DNA of 64,000 bases, taken from the NCBI GenBank assembly GCA_937930845.1, contig CALHBJ010000001.1:496001-560000 (forward strand), written 5' to 3'. A program made the position numbers and the translations under genes. Within the stretch, counting starts at the first letter, position 1. Each line of letters begins with the position of its first letter. Below are positions 19,511 through 29,562 of this stretch, one piece after another. The notes beneath the pieces are model-generated. The model was not told the origin of the DNA. It did not search any database and saw nothing but the letters and a program-made list of their open reading frames with translations. The DNA is from an uncultured Rhizobiaceae group bacterium (GTDB taxonomy: Bacteria; Pseudomonadota; Alphaproteobacteria; Rhizobiales; Rhizobiaceae).

Positions 19511-20017
19511 TTAATCAGCGAATGCAGTTGACGCTCGCAATTGCATTTTTTCGTCTTCACGCTCCAGGAAACGTACATAAATATTTCTAAACAGCAAAGC
19601 GCGGTTGAGGGGCGATAGCTTTTGCCCAAACACACGCTCTTCCACATATCGCGCAATTTCGGCAGATCTTTCCCACACCGACGTGACCACAATACCCGGC
19701 AATCGCAATTCTTCGGGATCAACACGCAAGTCCAGTACGGGTGCATCCGCTTGCCTCTGCGCCGCGCCGCCAACCGGCCTTGCTCTCAACAAAGCACCAT
19801 TGGCATCGCACAATACATCAAAACCATCGCGCAGCCACGCAACGGTGGTTTCAAGGGCTTCGGCAAGATCGGCTTCGATCTCAGTCTTGGCGATTGTATC
19901 GCCCCGATCCATATCAAAGACATCCACAAGCTGCACACCCATATGTGACATACGCGCCAGAATGCGCTGGGTCGGTGTTGCCGCTTTTCTTGATGCGCTG
20001 ATCGATTTATTGGTCAC
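19511..20017 (-). CDS. hypothetical protein, 168 residues
   Basis: First gene of a minus-strand trio whose function is unknown. The GTG at 20017 is preferred because GGGGGA lies five bases before it; the open frame extends seven codons upstream. The product is soluble, with a basic N-terminus (TNKSISASRKAATPTQR), an acidic helix (TEIEADLAEALETTVAWL) and a C-terminal segment rich in Arg (ALLFRNIYVRFLERED). No motif is recognised. Divergent from aroC, with the shared promoter space in 20018-20198. Confidence 0.55.
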   Translation of the reverse strand: MTNKSISASRKAATPTQRILARMSHMGVQLVDVFDMDRGDTIAKTEIEADLAEALETTVAWLRDGFDVLCDANGALLRARPVGGAAQRQADAPVLDLRVDPEELRLPGIVVTSVWERSAEIARYVEERVFGQKLSPLNRALLFRNIYVRFLEREDEKMQLRASTAFAD

Positions 20018-20198
20018 GAAGTCCCCCACACTGTGCACCCCATGATTACCCCTAAGCGGCGGTTACTCAACCCCGATGGCGGCAAAATGGTTACTTCGAA
20101 TTTTCCACCAATTTGCTTTGATGATTTGACGCGCAAGTCACGCAATCCTACAAGAAGCTGAAACAAGGGCCACGGCCCGTCAGGACGCCGCAAGCCTT

Positions 20199-21281
20199 AT
20201 GTCACATAACAGTTTTGGACATCTGTTCAGGTTTACAACCTGGGGCGAATCCCATGGCATTGCCCTGGGGTGCGTTGTTGATGGGTGTCCGCCCGGATTG
20301 GTAATTTCCGAGGCGGAGATTCAAACCTTTTTGGACAAGCGCAAGCCGGGCCAATCCAAATACACAACCCAGCGCCGAGAGGCCGATCAGGTCAAAGTGC
20401 TTTCCGGTGTCATGCCCCAGGATGATGGCACCTGGCTGACAACGGGAACACCGATTTCGATGATGATCGAAAACACGGATCAGCGCTCCAAGGATTATAC
20501 CGATATTGCCAAGCGCTATCGCCCCGGCCACGCAGATTTTACCTATGACGCAAAATATGGGGTTCGTGACTATCGTGGCGGTGGCCGCTCTTCGGCGCGC
20601 GAAACTGCAGCGCGCGTTGCAGCCGGTGCCATTGCCCGAAAGATCATTCCCGGCGTGACCATTCGCGCAGCCATGGTGCAAATGGGCAATCACAAGGTGG
20701 ATCGAACGGACTGGGCCTGGTCGCAGGTCGATCAAAATCCTTTCTTCTGCCCCAGCGCCCGATCTGCGGAAAGCTGGGCTAAAGAACTTGATGCCGTTCG
20801 CAAGGCAGGCTCTTCCGTTGGCGCTGTTATCGAAGTGGTAGCCGAAGGTGTGCCTGCGGGATGGGGCGCGCCGATTTATGCCAAGCTTGATCAGGATATT
20901 GCCAGTGCCTTCATGTCCATAAATGCCGTCAAAGGCGTGGAGATTGGCAATGGTTTTGATGCCGCAGCGCTGACGGGCGAAGAAAATGCCGATGAAATTC
21001 GCATGGGCGCAGACGGGCCGGAATTCCTTTCCAACAATGCTGGTGGCGTTTTGGGCGGCATATCTTCGGGGCAACCCGTGGTGGCGCGGTTCGCGGTTAA
21101 ACCGACATCTTCAATTCTCACACCACGCCAGTCGATCGATTCCGACGGGAAAGAGGTCGATGTTATGACCAAAGGCCGCCACGACCCCTGTGTGGGCATT
21201 CGCGCCGTTCCCATTGGTGAAGCGATGATGGCCTGTGTATTGGCCGACCATTTTTTAAGACACCGGGGGCAAAACGGATGA
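20199..21281 (+). CDS. aroC: chorismate synthase
   Basis: Converts 5-enolpyruvylshikimate-3-phosphate to chorismate using reduced FMN. The 360-residue product starts with the family pattern [15 protein letters not shown] and has the second signature [14 protein letters not shown] followed by [20 protein letters not shown] (positions about 109-145). The C-terminal [19 protein letters not shown] block is intact. The stop overlaps the RibB start by four bases (ATGA), indicating co-translation with the riboflavin gene. Confidence 0.97.
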   Translation: MSHNSFGHLFRFTTWGESHGIALGCVVDGCPPGLVISEAEIQTFLDKRKPGQSKYTTQRREADQVKVLSGVMPQDDGTWLTTGTPISMMIENTDQRSKDYTDIAKRYRPGHADFTYDAKYGVRDYRGGGRSSARETAARVAAGAIARKIIPGVTIRAAMVQMGNHKVDRTDWAWSQVDQNPFFCPSARSAESWAKELDAVRKAGSSVGAVIEVVAEGVPAGWGAPIYAKLDQDIASAFMSINAVKGVEIGNGFDAAALTGEENADEIRMGADGPEFLSNNAGGVLGGISSGQPVVARFAVKPTSSILTPRQSIDSDGKEVDVMTKGRHDPCVGIRAVPIGEAMMACVLADHFLRHRGQNG

Positions 21282-22408
21282 CCAGTGATATGGAACGGGT
21301 GGCCGATGCTATTCGTGCATTCGAAAAAGGCGAGGTCGTTGTCGTTATGGACGATGATGACCGCGAGAATGAGGGCGACCTCATTGTCGCTGCGGTCCAT
21401 TGCACGCCGGAAAAAATGGCGATGATCATTCGCCACACATCCGGCATCGTGTGCGCTCCCATGCCCGTGGAAGAGGCCCGGCGGCTAAATCTGGCACCCA
21501 TGGTTGCCGAAAACGATGCCCCCCATTCCACCGCATTTACAGTTTCTGTGGACTACAAGCACGACACCACAACCGGCATATCGGCCGAAGAACGCTGTTC
21601 CACCGTGCGCGGACTGGCGAACCCAAATTCCGGTTCTGGCGATTTTGTGCGCCCGGGACATATTTTCCCGCTCGTTGCGCGCTCCGGCGGGGTATTGATG
21701 CGGTCAGGCCATACGGAGGCTGCTGTTGATCTTTGCAATCTGGCTGGCCTGCCGCCGGTTGGTGTCATCTCCGAACTCGTCAATGACGATGGCACTGTCA
21801 TGCGTGGGCCCCAGATCGACGCATTTGCCCAGGAAAAGGGTTTGAAAACCGTCACGGTTGCCGATCTCATTGCCTATCGCCAGCGCCAGGAACGGCTGGT
21901 GGACCGGGTTGAAGAATTCGATATTGAGACCGGCTCCGGACCGGCCCGGGCGGTCACTTACAAGACCGAGTGGGATCCCATGCAGCAGCTTGCTGTCGTC
22001 TATGGTGACATCCGTGATGGTCGCGATGTGCTGGTGCGGCTGCATGTGGAAAATGTGATTGACGATGCCTTTGGCGGCTCCAACGCCTTACGGGACCATA
22101 TGGACCTCATTGCCAAAGAAGGCCGCGGCGTTGTCATTTACCTGCGTGAAGGGTCGGTGGGCGTGTCCAGTTCAGGCATCCGGCATGATCGTGCAGAAGA
22201 AAACAATCCCGCTTTTGGGGATGAGGCGGAAGACCATGGCACGGCCAAAAGCCGCAAAGAAGAATGGCTGGAGATTGGCTTGGGAGCGCAGATATTGCGT
22301 GACCTGGGTGTCAGTTCAATTCGCCTGTTTGCCTCAAAGGAACGGTATTATGTGGGCCTGTCCGGGTTTGGCATTGAAATTTCAGAGACGATTGTTCGCG
22401 ATGCTTAG
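21278..22408 (+). CDS. ribB: 3,4-dihydroxy-2-butanone 4-phosphate synthase with degenerate GTP cyclohydrolase II domain (RibBX-type)
   Basis: The N-terminal domain (about 1-205) is a complete Rib[14 protein letters not shown] (25-37), the [10 protein letters not shown] block and HTEAAVDL. The C-terminal domain (about 210-376) has a RibA-like fold by overall pattern (ending [29 protein letters not shown]) but lacks the three zinc cysteines, the C-x-TGD and the FGS-C-C motifs needed for GTP cyclohydrolase II. It should therefore make the butanone phosphate but not hydrolyse GTP; such RibB fusions are known in alphaproteobacteria. A separate RibA must exist outside the window. Overlaps aroC by four bases. 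Confidence 0.92.
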   Translation: MTSDMERVADAIRAFEKGEVVVVMDDDDRENEGDLIVAAVHCTPEKMAMIIRHTSGIVCAPMPVEEARRLNLAPMVAENDAPHSTAFTVSVDYKHDTTTGISAEERCSTVRGLANPNSGSGDFVRPGHIFPLVARSGGVLMRSGHTEAAVDLCNLAGLPPVGVISELVNDDGTVMRGPQIDAFAQEKGLKTVTVADLIAYRQRQERLVDRVEEFDIETGSGPARAVTYKTEWDPMQQLAVVYGDIRDGRDVLVRLHVENVIDDAFGGSNALRDHMDLIAKEGRGVVIYLREGSVGVSSSGIRHDRAEENNPAFGDEAEDHGTAKSRKEEWLEIGLGAQILRDLGVSSIRLFASKERYYVGLSGFGIEISETIVRDA

Positions 22409-23300
22409 AATTTTGCTTGCCGGATCATTTGTCCTCTTCTCCATAGGCGCTGGCCATGCCAATGAGTGGAGCATCAAGGAAATCGCCACACTGCCTGCAA
22501 CCATTGAACGCCCTGCTGCGCCCGATGGTCTGCCGGATGGTGAAGTCGATCAACTGGAGTTTGGCGACATTCGCGCGACCTGGTACGAGCAACCAACCAC
22601 GCGATATGCCCATGGCATATTGGGCGACAGCATTGAAGCGGGTGCATTGGTCGTTGAAGCGGAAAACGGCGAATTGAAGCGCTTTGTGCTGCCAGAAAAT
22701 CAGGTTTTTGAAGACCGCACACCTCGCCTGGTGGCGCTTGATGGGTTTGGCAAAAACCATGTGGTGACGCTGCTTTCAGAACAACAAAATGGTGCCTCGA
22801 TCGCTATTTTTGGTTTGGTGGAAGATGAGCTGCAACTCATTGCCCAAACGCCCTATGTGGGCAGAGCCAACCGCTGGCGCAACATCGCTGGCATTGCCGA
22901 TTATGATGGCGATGGGAATATCGAAATCGCGGAAGTTGTTACGCCTCATATTGGCGGCACGTTGAAATTCTGGACCTGGCAGAAAGGTGCACTGACTCTG
23001 ACCGCCGAAGACTATGGGTTTTCCAATCACTTCATTGGCTCCCGTGCCCAGGAACTTTCTGCCAGCGAGGATTTTGACGGGGATGGTGTGACCGATCTGG
23101 TGGTGCCCAGTGACAACCGTCGCACCCTGCATGTGATGAAATTCGAAGGCCCTGCCAGGGGAAAGCGCAAGCTGGTGAATTTTGATTCCATCACCCTGCC
23201 CGCACGGGTCTCGCAAGATATTCAGGTGCGCTGGGACGGAGAAAAAATCATACTGGGTGTGGGCCTGTCCGATGGTTCAGCTTTGGAAATCGTCCGATAG
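22401..23300 (+). CDS. exported FG-GAP/VCBS repeat protein
   Basis: A 299-residue exported protein of unknown function. A signal peptide ([20 protein letters not shown], cleaved before NE) precedes a beta-rich domain containing two Ca-binding-like repeats: DYDGDGNIEIAEV and DFDGDGVTDLVVP, the FG-GAP/dockerin-type DxDGDG loops seen in beta-propeller proteins. I use the ATG at 22401, which overlaps the ribB stop; the open frame continues upstream but is the shadow of ribB. It may be co-transcribed with aroC-ribB. Confidence 0.72.
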   Translation: MLRILLAGSFVLFSIGAGHANEWSIKEIATLPATIERPAAPDGLPDGEVDQLEFGDIRATWYEQPTTRYAHGILGDSIEAGALVVEAENGELKRFVLPENQVFEDRTPRLVALDGFGKNHVVTLLSEQQNGASIAIFGLVEDELQLIAQTPYVGRANRWRNIAGIADYDGDGNIEIAEVVTPHIGGTLKFWTWQKGALTLTAEDYGFSNHFIGSRAQELSASEDFDGDGVTDLVVPSDNRRTLHVMKFEGPARGKRKLVNFDSITLPARVSQDIQVRWDGEKIILGVGLSDGSALEIVR

Positions 23301-23414
23301 TCCCTGGCCAAAACGTCTGTTGACGCATCGTGACCTTATGTTGACCCGTTTGCCATCTAACGCGCACACTCACCGCCAAACCCGCCGGTGGGATCCAACG
23401 AAAGAGTAAGGTCG

Positions 23415-24341
23415 ATGGCGACACATCTTTACACCCATGACATCTATGTTGAGCACCTTGTTCCTGAAGGACACCCGGAGCGTCCGGACCGGCTGCGTGT
23501 TGTGGCAGAGGCACTTGGGGACGAACGGTTTGACCGGCTTGTGCGCATTGAAACGCAAATGGCCGATGAAAGCGCATTTCTGCTTGCCCACCCCAACAGC
23601 CATGTGGATTTCCTGCGCGAACAACGCCCGCAGGAAGGACGTATCAGAATTGATCCCGACACGGCGATGAGTCCTAAAACCTGGGATTGTATGCGCCACG
23701 CCTGTGGCGGTGGCATTGCGGCTGTGGACGCCGTTATTGGCAAACAGGCGGACAACGCTTTTCTGGCTGCACGGCCCCCAGGGCATCATGCGGAAAAAAC
23801 CACGGCAATGGGTTTTTGCTTCGTCAATACCGCCGCCATTATGGCCCGCCATGCCCAACAGAAACATGGGCTGGAGCGAATTGCGATCATCGATTGGGAT
23901 GTGCACCACGGCAATGGCACCCAGGATATCTTTTTCGACGATCCAAGCGTGCTCTATGCATCCACCCACCAGATGCCCTTGTTTCCTGGCACTGGCGCCA
24001 AGGATGAAACGGGCGTTGGGAATATTGTCAACGCACCGCTTTCCCCCGGCACGGCGGGCGACATCTTTCGCGAAGCCTTCACCGAACGGGTTCTGCCCGC
24101 TGTGGACGCATTCAAGCCAGACATGATCATCATTTCGGCCGGATTCGATGCCCACCACCGCGACCCGCTGGGCAATATCAATCTCGACACAACGGATTTT
24201 GACTGGGCAACCGGCAAGCTGATGGATTTGGCCAGCCGCCATTGCGACAACCGTTTGGTGAGCCTATTGGAAGGCGGTTATGACTTGCAGGGACTTGCCG
24301 AATCCTGTGCAACACATGTAGGCCGGTTAATGAACGGCTGA
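23415..24341 (+). CDS. histone deacetylase family protein (acetylpolyamine amidohydrolase-like)
   Basis: A 308-residue class II HDAC/AcuC/APAH family zinc deacetylase; in bacteria the substrates are usually acetylated polyamines or small amides. Zinc and catalytic elements: [16 protein letters not shown], the double-histidine region; [12 protein letters not shown] with Asp and His zinc ligands; [13 protein letters not shown] with the second Asp; and the LEGGYDLQG loop. AAGG upstream supports the ATG at 23415. In related genomes an hdac homologue precedes xseB, as here. Confidence 0.93.
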   Translation: MATHLYTHDIYVEHLVPEGHPERPDRLRVVAEALGDERFDRLVRIETQMADESAFLLAHPNSHVDFLREQRPQEGRIRIDPDTAMSPKTWDCMRHACGGGIAAVDAVIGKQADNAFLAARPPGHHAEKTTAMGFCFVNTAAIMARHAQQKHGLERIAIIDWDVHHGNGTQDIFFDDPSVLYASTHQMPLFPGTGAKDETGVGNIVNAPLSPGTAGDIFREAFTERVLPAVDAFKPDMIIISAGFDAHHRDPLGNINLDTTDFDWATGKLMDLASRHCDNRLVSLLEGGYDLQGLAESCATHVGRLMNG

Positions 24342-24363
24342 CACGCGCCATCGGGACAAAATT

Positions 24364-24603
24364 ATGAGCGAAAATGACATCTCCAAACTAAGCTTCGAAC
24401 AGGCGCTGGGGCAGCTTGAAGAAATTGTGCAGCAGCTCGAACGGGGTGATGTGGAACTGGAAAAGTCCATCGAAACCTATGAGCGCGGCGAAGCCTTAAA
24501 AAAACACTGTGCCGCGCTGCTGCAGGCTGCGGAAGACAAGGTTGAAAAAATTCGTGTTGGTGCCGATGGTTCGGCAAAGGGCAGCGAGCCTCTCGACGGC
24601 TAA
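24364..24603 (+). CDS. xseB: exodeoxyribonuclease VII small subunit
   Basis: The 79-residue small subunit that binds XseA to form exonuclease VII. The pattern [32 protein letters not shown] is the family core (given by its ends: 10-41), followed by the [19 protein letters not shown] helix. GGGACA lies upstream. It follows the HDAC gene by 22 bases, probably in one operon. xseB is usually followed by dxs in this order of bacteria; here about 3 kb of other genes intervene. Confidence 0.94.
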   Translation: MSENDISKLSFEQALGQLEEIVQQLERGDVELEKSIETYERGEALKKHCAALLQAAEDKVEKIRVGADGSAKGSEPLDG

Positions 24604-24668
24604 CGCCTGTTCCCCTTACTTATCTTCAAACGAGGCACAAGGCGCTGCTCATCTGAAGAGGTGCTTAA

Positions 24669-25400
24669 TCAACGCACGGCCAGATAATCCGCAGCGGCAA
24701 TCTGCACCAACCCTTTGATGCCGAGCAATGCACGGTCTTCCTGGGAGAGTTGTGCAATCGCCCGTTCAACCGCCTCCCCCATGGCAGCGGCAGAAAGTGC
24801 CGCGTTGCAGATATAGGGTAAGCCGGGTGTCGGGGCTGTTGCCCCTATTGGTTTTAAGTCCTTGGAAAAACTTTCATAGCGCTGCATCAAACGCCAGGAA
24901 ACTGCATCGAGAAAAGCAATATCCGCACGCCCTTCTGCAACGGCTCGTGCTGACATAATGTGTCCGCCGGTCTCCAGGGATTTAGAAAACCAGCCCCCAT
25001 GATCTTCCATATGCCGGCGCGCGGCACCATAGCCAGATTGTGAGAGTTCGGCATTGAAGGCGAATATGCCACCCAGAAATTGGGCGACATGGCTGCGCGT
25101 ATCATCGGCACGGCAAACGAGGATGCTTCGGTAATATCCCGGCGGACAGCCTTCGACGCCATAGTCCGGTGTGCCCACAAGCTTAACCCGCCCATGCAAT
25201 TTAGTGCGATAGGGCAATCCGCAGGTTTGGCTGAAAATCATTTCCGGTGAGAGCCAGAAGTCGAGCCCCTCACCTTCCTGGGAGAGCTTGGGTGGCGCAT
25301 CAATATTGAGTGCGGTGAGATGGTGTTGGATTTCAGTCCAGTAACGCGCGTGGGCCAGTTCCAGTTCCGGTCTGGCATACATCGGCAAACTGGCTTTCAC
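24669..25400 (-). CDS. PhnD/phosphate-binding-like protein without signal peptide
   Basis: A 243-residue member of the phosphate/phosphonate ABC transporter substrate-binding family (PhnD-like, periplasmic-binding fold). The N-terminus MKASLPMYARPELELAH starts directly in the first beta strand and there is no export signal, so the protein should be cytoplasmic. A central GVEGCPPGYYRSILV block and the DIAFLDAVSWRLM segment fit the two-lobe fold. No ABC permease or ATPase is near. It is coupled to the desaturase upstream by an ATGA overlap, which suggests a linked function such as sensing or carrying a small anion. Confidence 0.7.
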   Translation of the reverse strand: MKASLPMYARPELELAHARYWTEIQHHLTALNIDAPPKLSQEGEGLDFWLSPEMIFSQTCGLPYRTKLHGRVKLVGTPDYGVEGCPPGYYRSILVCRADDTRSHVAQFLGGIFAFNAELSQSGYGAARRHMEDHGGWFSKSLETGGHIMSARAVAEGRADIAFLDAVSWRLMQRYESFSKDLKPIGATAPTPGLPYICNAALSAAAMGEAVERAIAQLSQEDRALLGIKGLVQIAAADYLAVR

Positions 25401-26380
25401 TTAGGCGGCCTTTCATAAAGCGGATGGGGCACCGGATCTTTGGTGCGCCAGAAATATTGACGCGCCACCTCGCCATAGGAGCGATAGGAATAACCGCCAT
25501 TCTTGCGATCAAACTCGCCGCGACGCGAGCGGTATAAACTCGCCAACCGATACCATGGCACTGAAGGATGGGCATGGTGCACGGCGTGATAATTGTTGTT
25601 GAGAAACAAAAGCGCAAGGGGGCCGCGATCGTCAATAATCACCGAACGACATGCCAGCCGTTCTTCTGCCCGGTGTTCCAGAAAGGTTCTGATTTTCAGG
25701 ATCGACATGCCCAGATAGGCCGCGCCCACATAAATCACAATGGAGAAACCGCACACATAGTGCAGCCAGGCAATGACCATGGAGACACTTAGAAGATGTG
25801 CTGCATATTGGCCGGCGATGTGGCGATCACCGCCCATCACATGGCGAAAATCTTCCTGATACAATCTGACCAGCCCGATCAATGGCCCAATCAGCATCCG
25901 CCCTGCCAAAGTGTTGTTGAAGCGATAGGCCATGCGCCGCAGCGGGCCAAATGTCGCCCAGACAGCCGGATCAAGATAGTTGCTTTCAGGATCATCATAG
26001 GGATCGGTCAGGTTGGGGTCACGGTGGTGGGCAAGATGGGTGTCGCGAAAACGGCCATAGGGGATGAACAGGCCGATTGCCGGAAACACAATCGCTTCAT
26101 TCAGCCGCTGGTTTGAAAACGGGTGGCCGTGCAGCACTTCATGTTGAAGCGATGAATGAAACGCAATCACACAGCCCAGCACTACAAATACCAATACGGG
26201 AGCCAAATGCTGCGCATACAGGGTGATTGCCACATAGGCGACATAACATCCCATAATTGAAATCAAAGTTGGCCATTCCAACCGGTCTGCCAATGCGTGA
26301 TTTTGGTCAGCGTTCAGGCGACCAGAGAAGACCTGATTTGGATAGGTGCCATCTTGGACTGCGGCTTTGATTCTCTTCAT
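25397..26380 (-). CDS. membrane fatty acid desaturase family protein
   Basis: A 327-residue integral-membrane di-iron enzyme of the fatty acid desaturase (FADS/DesC, beta-carotene hydroxylase) superfamily. Three histidine boxes are present: HEVLHGH, HLAHHRDPN and HAVHHAHP, separated by hydrophobic helices. The substrate (lipid, sterol or carotenoid-like) cannot be inferred. ATG at 26380 is preferred, with AGGGAAA upstream; the open frame extends 21 codons beyond. The gene is divergent from an XRE regulator and overlaps the PhnD-like gene. Confidence 0.9.
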   Translation of the reverse strand: MKRIKAAVQDGTYPNQVFSGRLNADQNHALADRLEWPTLISIMGCYVAYVAITLYAQHLAPVLVFVVLGCVIAFHSSLQHEVLHGHPFSNQRLNEAIVFPAIGLFIPYGRFRDTHLAHHRDPNLTDPYDDPESNYLDPAVWATFGPLRRMAYRFNNTLAGRMLIGPLIGLVRLYQEDFRHVMGGDRHIAGQYAAHLLSVSMVIAWLHYVCGFSIVIYVGAAYLGMSILKIRTFLEHRAEERLACRSVIIDDRGPLALLFLNNNYHAVHHAHPSVPWYRLASLYRSRRGEFDRKNGGYSYRSYGEVARQYFWRTKDPVPHPLYERPPK

Positions 26381-26488
26381 GCGGTTTCCCTTGTCGTGAT
26401 TGTGCCCATTTTCACGTTCAGGAGATTTGTAGCAAGAAGGCAAATATGTTGTGAGACAGGTGTTTATTGCTTATTTTTCCATGTTTTG

Positions 26489-26516
26489 TTGTATTTTCAC
26501 AAAAATTGCGTACTAT
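26489..26516 (+). promoter_or_regulatory. candidate promoter of the XRE regulator
   Basis: TTGTAT (26489-26494) and TACTAT (26511-26516) are spaced by 16 bases and lie only 6 bases before the ATG at 26523, so transcription would begin at or just beside the start codon. No ribosome site precedes that ATG, so the mRNA may be leaderless. Confidence 0.4.
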
Positions 26517-26522
26517 CGCATC

Positions 26523-27353
26523 ATGGACAAGCGAGAATTATCAACTGTGTTTCGCCACAGCCTTCGGGAAATTCTGGAGGGTGAAGAACATGGCATCGCG
26601 CCATTTTTGCGCGATACGGGCCTTGATCGGTCTGCATTGTCACAATTTCTGGACCCCAAACTAGATCGCCTGCCCCGTGCGGAAACATTGCGCCGTATTG
26701 CCGAAGCCCGTGGCATCTCGATTGATTGGCTGCTGGGCATGGAAAATGCCCGCGAGGGGCGGCAAGAACTGGCATCCAGTTTCCAGATTGAAAATGCCCT
26801 TACAGAAGACGGGTCATCGCCACTGGAACGGTGGCATTTGGAAGCTGAGGGACACAAATTGCGCTATGTGCCCTCCACTTTGCCCGACATGTTGATCCTG
26901 CGCCCGGAAAATCAGCAGGACGCCCATCCCTCAACGGTAAGCGCCGGTGGTGAGAACGTCATGGCGGGCCTGGAAATCGGTGACCGCGATATCGAAATCG
27001 CCATGCCCATTCAAACCATCGAACATTTGGCCCAGGGCAGCGGTATCTGGAAAGATACGTCCAATGCCTTGCGCCGCGCCCAATTGCACCACATGGCCGA
27101 TGTGTGCGAAGCGCAATACCCGGCCCTGCGCATTCATCTGTTCGATGGGCGCAACACATTTTCTGCCCCCTTCACGGTATTTGGCAAATTTCGTGTGGCT
27201 TTATATGTGGGTGATTCCTATCTGGTTGTGACGGCAGTTGAGCAGGTGCGCACTTTCGTCAAACGTTTTGACCACCTGGTGCGCAAAACCATCATCGGCG
27301 CGGACATCGCCCACGGCACATTTCGGGCATTGGCTGAAGGTGTTGATACATAA
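26523..27353 (+). CDS. XRE-family helix-turn-helix regulator
   Basis: A 276-residue transcriptional regulator. The N-terminal helix-turn-helix (about 14-70) reads GLDRSALSQFLDPKLDRLP (recognition helix) and RRIAEARGISIDWLLGM, typical of the XRE/lambda-repressor family. The C-terminal 170 residues form an unrecognised domain that may bind a ligand. The ATG at 26523 fits the domain; an in-frame ATG at 26481 would add 14 hydrophobic residues and looks wrong. Divergent from the desaturase-PhnD-like pair, which it probably controls. Confidence 0.82.
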   Translation: MDKRELSTVFRHSLREILEGEEHGIAPFLRDTGLDRSALSQFLDPKLDRLPRAETLRRIAEARGISIDWLLGMENAREGRQELASSFQIENALTEDGSSPLERWHLEAEGHKLRYVPSTLPDMLILRPENQQDAHPSTVSAGGENVMAGLEIGDRDIEIAMPIQTIEHLAQGSGIWKDTSNALRRAQLHHMADVCEAQYPALRIHLFDGRNTFSAPFTVFGKFRVALYVGDSYLVVTAVEQVRTFVKRFDHLVRKTIIGADIAHGTFRALAEGVDT

Positions 27354-27588
27354 CATTTTCCACCACCAAAACTGCCCTTTGCCCTAACAGCGACAATTTG
27401 GCCGTGCTGTAAATTCAATTTCACACCTGTTTTGCCCCACAGGCACCTATATTATTTGTGTAATATTTGTGGCGATTTGCGATGTAAGCCTGTAAAAACA
27501 GGTACACATTTGATTGGTCGATTAAATACGGCAAAGCTCCTGGGCTAATTGCAAGGGGCCGTTTTGCGAAACGAGAAAGAGAGACGCT

Positions 27589-29499
27589 TTGCGCCCCCAT
27601 ACCCCCCTGTTGGACACCGTCTCTTCACCCGCCGATCTGAGAACACTTTCCGATGAGCAATTGCCGCAACTGGCGCAGGAACTGCGCGCCGAAATGGTGG
27701 ACGCCGTTTCGGTAACAGGCGGCCACCTGGGCGCAGGCCTTGGCGTTGTTGAACTTACTGTGGCGCTGCACCATGTTTTCGATACTCCCCATGACCGCAT
27801 CATTTGGGACGTTGGCCATCAGTGCTATCCCCATAAAATTCTAACGGGCCGCAGGGATCGCATCCGCACGTTGCGCCAGGAAGATGGCTTGTCGGGTTTC
27901 ACCAAGCGCTCTGAAAGCGACTATGACCCGTTTGGTGCAGCCCATTCTTCCACGTCCATCTCAGCCGGTCTTGGCATGGCGGAAGCCGCGCGTTTGTCGG
28001 GCGAGCCTCGAAATGTGGTGTCGGTGATTGGCGATGGGTCAATCACTGCTGGCATGGCCTATGAAGCGATGAACAATTCAGGCGGCATGGACGCCCGGCA
28101 GATTGTCATCCTCAACGACAATGATATGTCGATTGCCCCACCAACCGGCGCGATGAGCCATTATCTGGCTCGTCTGGTTTCCGGCAAAACCTATTTGTCC
28201 CTGCGCGAGACCGCAAAACAACTTACCACTAAACTGCCAAAATTTTTCGCAGACAAAGCCCGCAAGACCGAAGAATATGCCCGTTCTTTCTGGACCGAAG
28301 GCACGATGTTTGAAGAGCTTGGGTTCTATTATGTGGGGCCGATTGACGGTCACAATCTCAGTGCTCTGCTGCCCATATTGCGCAATGTGCGGGACAGCCA
28401 GAAGGGCCCGATCATCGTGCATGTGGTGACCGAAAAGGGCAAAGGTTACGCACCTGCAGAAGGGGCCAGCGACAAGCTGCACGCGGTTGCCAAATTCGAT
28501 GTGGTGACAGGCGAACAGGCCAAGGCCGTTCCAAATGCGCCTTCTTACACCAAGGTATTTGGCCAAAGCCTGGTGCAAGAAGCCCAGGACGATGACAAAA
28601 TCGTCGGCATCACCGCGGCCATGCCGGGGGGAACGGGAATTGATATTTTTAGCGAAGCCTTTCCCGAGCGCACCTATGATGTGGGCATTGCCGAACAACA
28701 CGGGGTGACATTTGCCGCTGGAATGGCGAGCGAAGGCTACAAACCTTTCTGTGCGATCTATTCCACATTCCTGCAACGTGCCTATGATCAGATCGTCCAC
28801 GATGTTTCCATTCAGCAATTGCCGGTGCGGTTTCCCATAGACCGCGCCGGGTTCGTTGGTGCCGATGGTGCCACCCATGCGGGCTCGTTTGATGTGGCTT
28901 ATTTGTCCTGCCTGCCGGGGTTCACGGTGATGGCTGCGTCTGATGAGGCCGAACTCAAACATATGGTGGCCACGGCAGCCGCATATGATGAGGGGCCGAT
29001 CTCATTTAGATATCCGCGCGGCGAAGGCGTGGGTGTAGAATTGCCCGACCGCGGTTCCATATTGGAAATCGGCAAAGGCCGAATCGTGCGCGAAGGCACA
29101 AAGGTGGCGTTGCTGTCGTTTGGATCACGATTACACGATTGCCTGGCGGTCGCGGAAGATATGGACGATTATGGCTTGTCCACCACCGTTGCAGATGCCC
29201 GGTTCGCCAAACCGCTTGATGTGGATCTATTGCGCCGCCTGGCGCTTGAACACGAGGTGCTCATTACGATTGAAGAGGGTTCCACGGGCGGGTTCGGTGC
29301 CATGGTGTTGCACGAATTGGCCGCGCAGGGCCTGTTGGAGCACGGGTTGAAAATCCGCACCATGACCATGCCAGACATTTACATTGACCAGATGAGCCCG
29401 GCCGCCATGCTCACCCGTGCAGGCCTCGACCGGGGGGGCATCAAAGACACAATCTTTGCCGCACTTGGCCGCGCAGAGGCACAACCCGCACTCGCCTAA
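27589..29499 (+). CDS. dxs: 1-deoxy-D-xylulose-5-phosphate synthase
   Basis: First enzyme of the MEP isoprenoid pathway, a thiamine-diphosphate transketolase condensing pyruvate and glyceraldehyde 3-phosphate. The 636-residue length is typical. The thiamine motif GDGSITAGM begins near residue 148 and ends with NDND; the proton-relay Glu is in VGIAEQHGV (about 368), and the GTHAGSFD-like region [13 protein letters not shown] precedes the C-terminal domain. Start is a TTG after AGAAAGAGAG. A small perfect stem CCTGT-AAAA-ACAGG (27489-27502) lies 87 bases upstream. Confidence 0.97.
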   Translation: MRPHTPLLDTVSSPADLRTLSDEQLPQLAQELRAEMVDAVSVTGGHLGAGLGVVELTVALHHVFDTPHDRIIWDVGHQCYPHKILTGRRDRIRTLRQEDGLSGFTKRSESDYDPFGAAHSSTSISAGLGMAEAARLSGEPRNVVSVIGDGSITAGMAYEAMNNSGGMDARQIVILNDNDMSIAPPTGAMSHYLARLVSGKTYLSLRETAKQLTTKLPKFFADKARKTEEYARSFWTEGTMFEELGFYYVGPIDGHNLSALLPILRNVRDSQKGPIIVHVVTEKGKGYAPAEGASDKLHAVAKFDVVTGEQAKAVPNAPSYTKVFGQSLVQEAQDDDKIVGITAAMPGGTGIDIFSEAFPERTYDVGIAEQHGVTFAAGMASEGYKPFCAIYSTFLQRAYDQIVHDVSIQQLPVRFPIDRAGFVGADGATHAGSFDVAYLSCLPGFTVMAASDEAELKHMVATAAAYDEGPISFRYPRGEGVGVELPDRGSILEIGKGRIVREGTKVALLSFGSRLHDCLAVAEDMDDYGLSTTVADARFAKPLDVDLLRRLALEHEVLITIEEGSTGGFGAMVLHELAAQGLLEHGLKIRTMTMPDIYIDQMSPAAMLTRAGLDRGGIKDTIFAALGRAEAQPALA

Positions 29500-29562
29500 C
29501 TTCAGTTCGTCAAACTCAGCTCCAAGACCAAGACTACGCCAATGCCAATCGCGCAGCGCAGT

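Noticed and set aside
20202-21074. 290-codon minus-strand frame antisense to aroC
   Set aside because: Pure shadow of aroC with atypical residues.
22059-22400. Upstream part of the FG-GAP protein open frame
   Set aside because: Lies inside ribB in another frame; the signal peptide begins at the ATG at 22401.
28078-28962. 294-codon minus-strand frame antisense to dxs
   Set aside because: No start signal or motif; dxs is certain.
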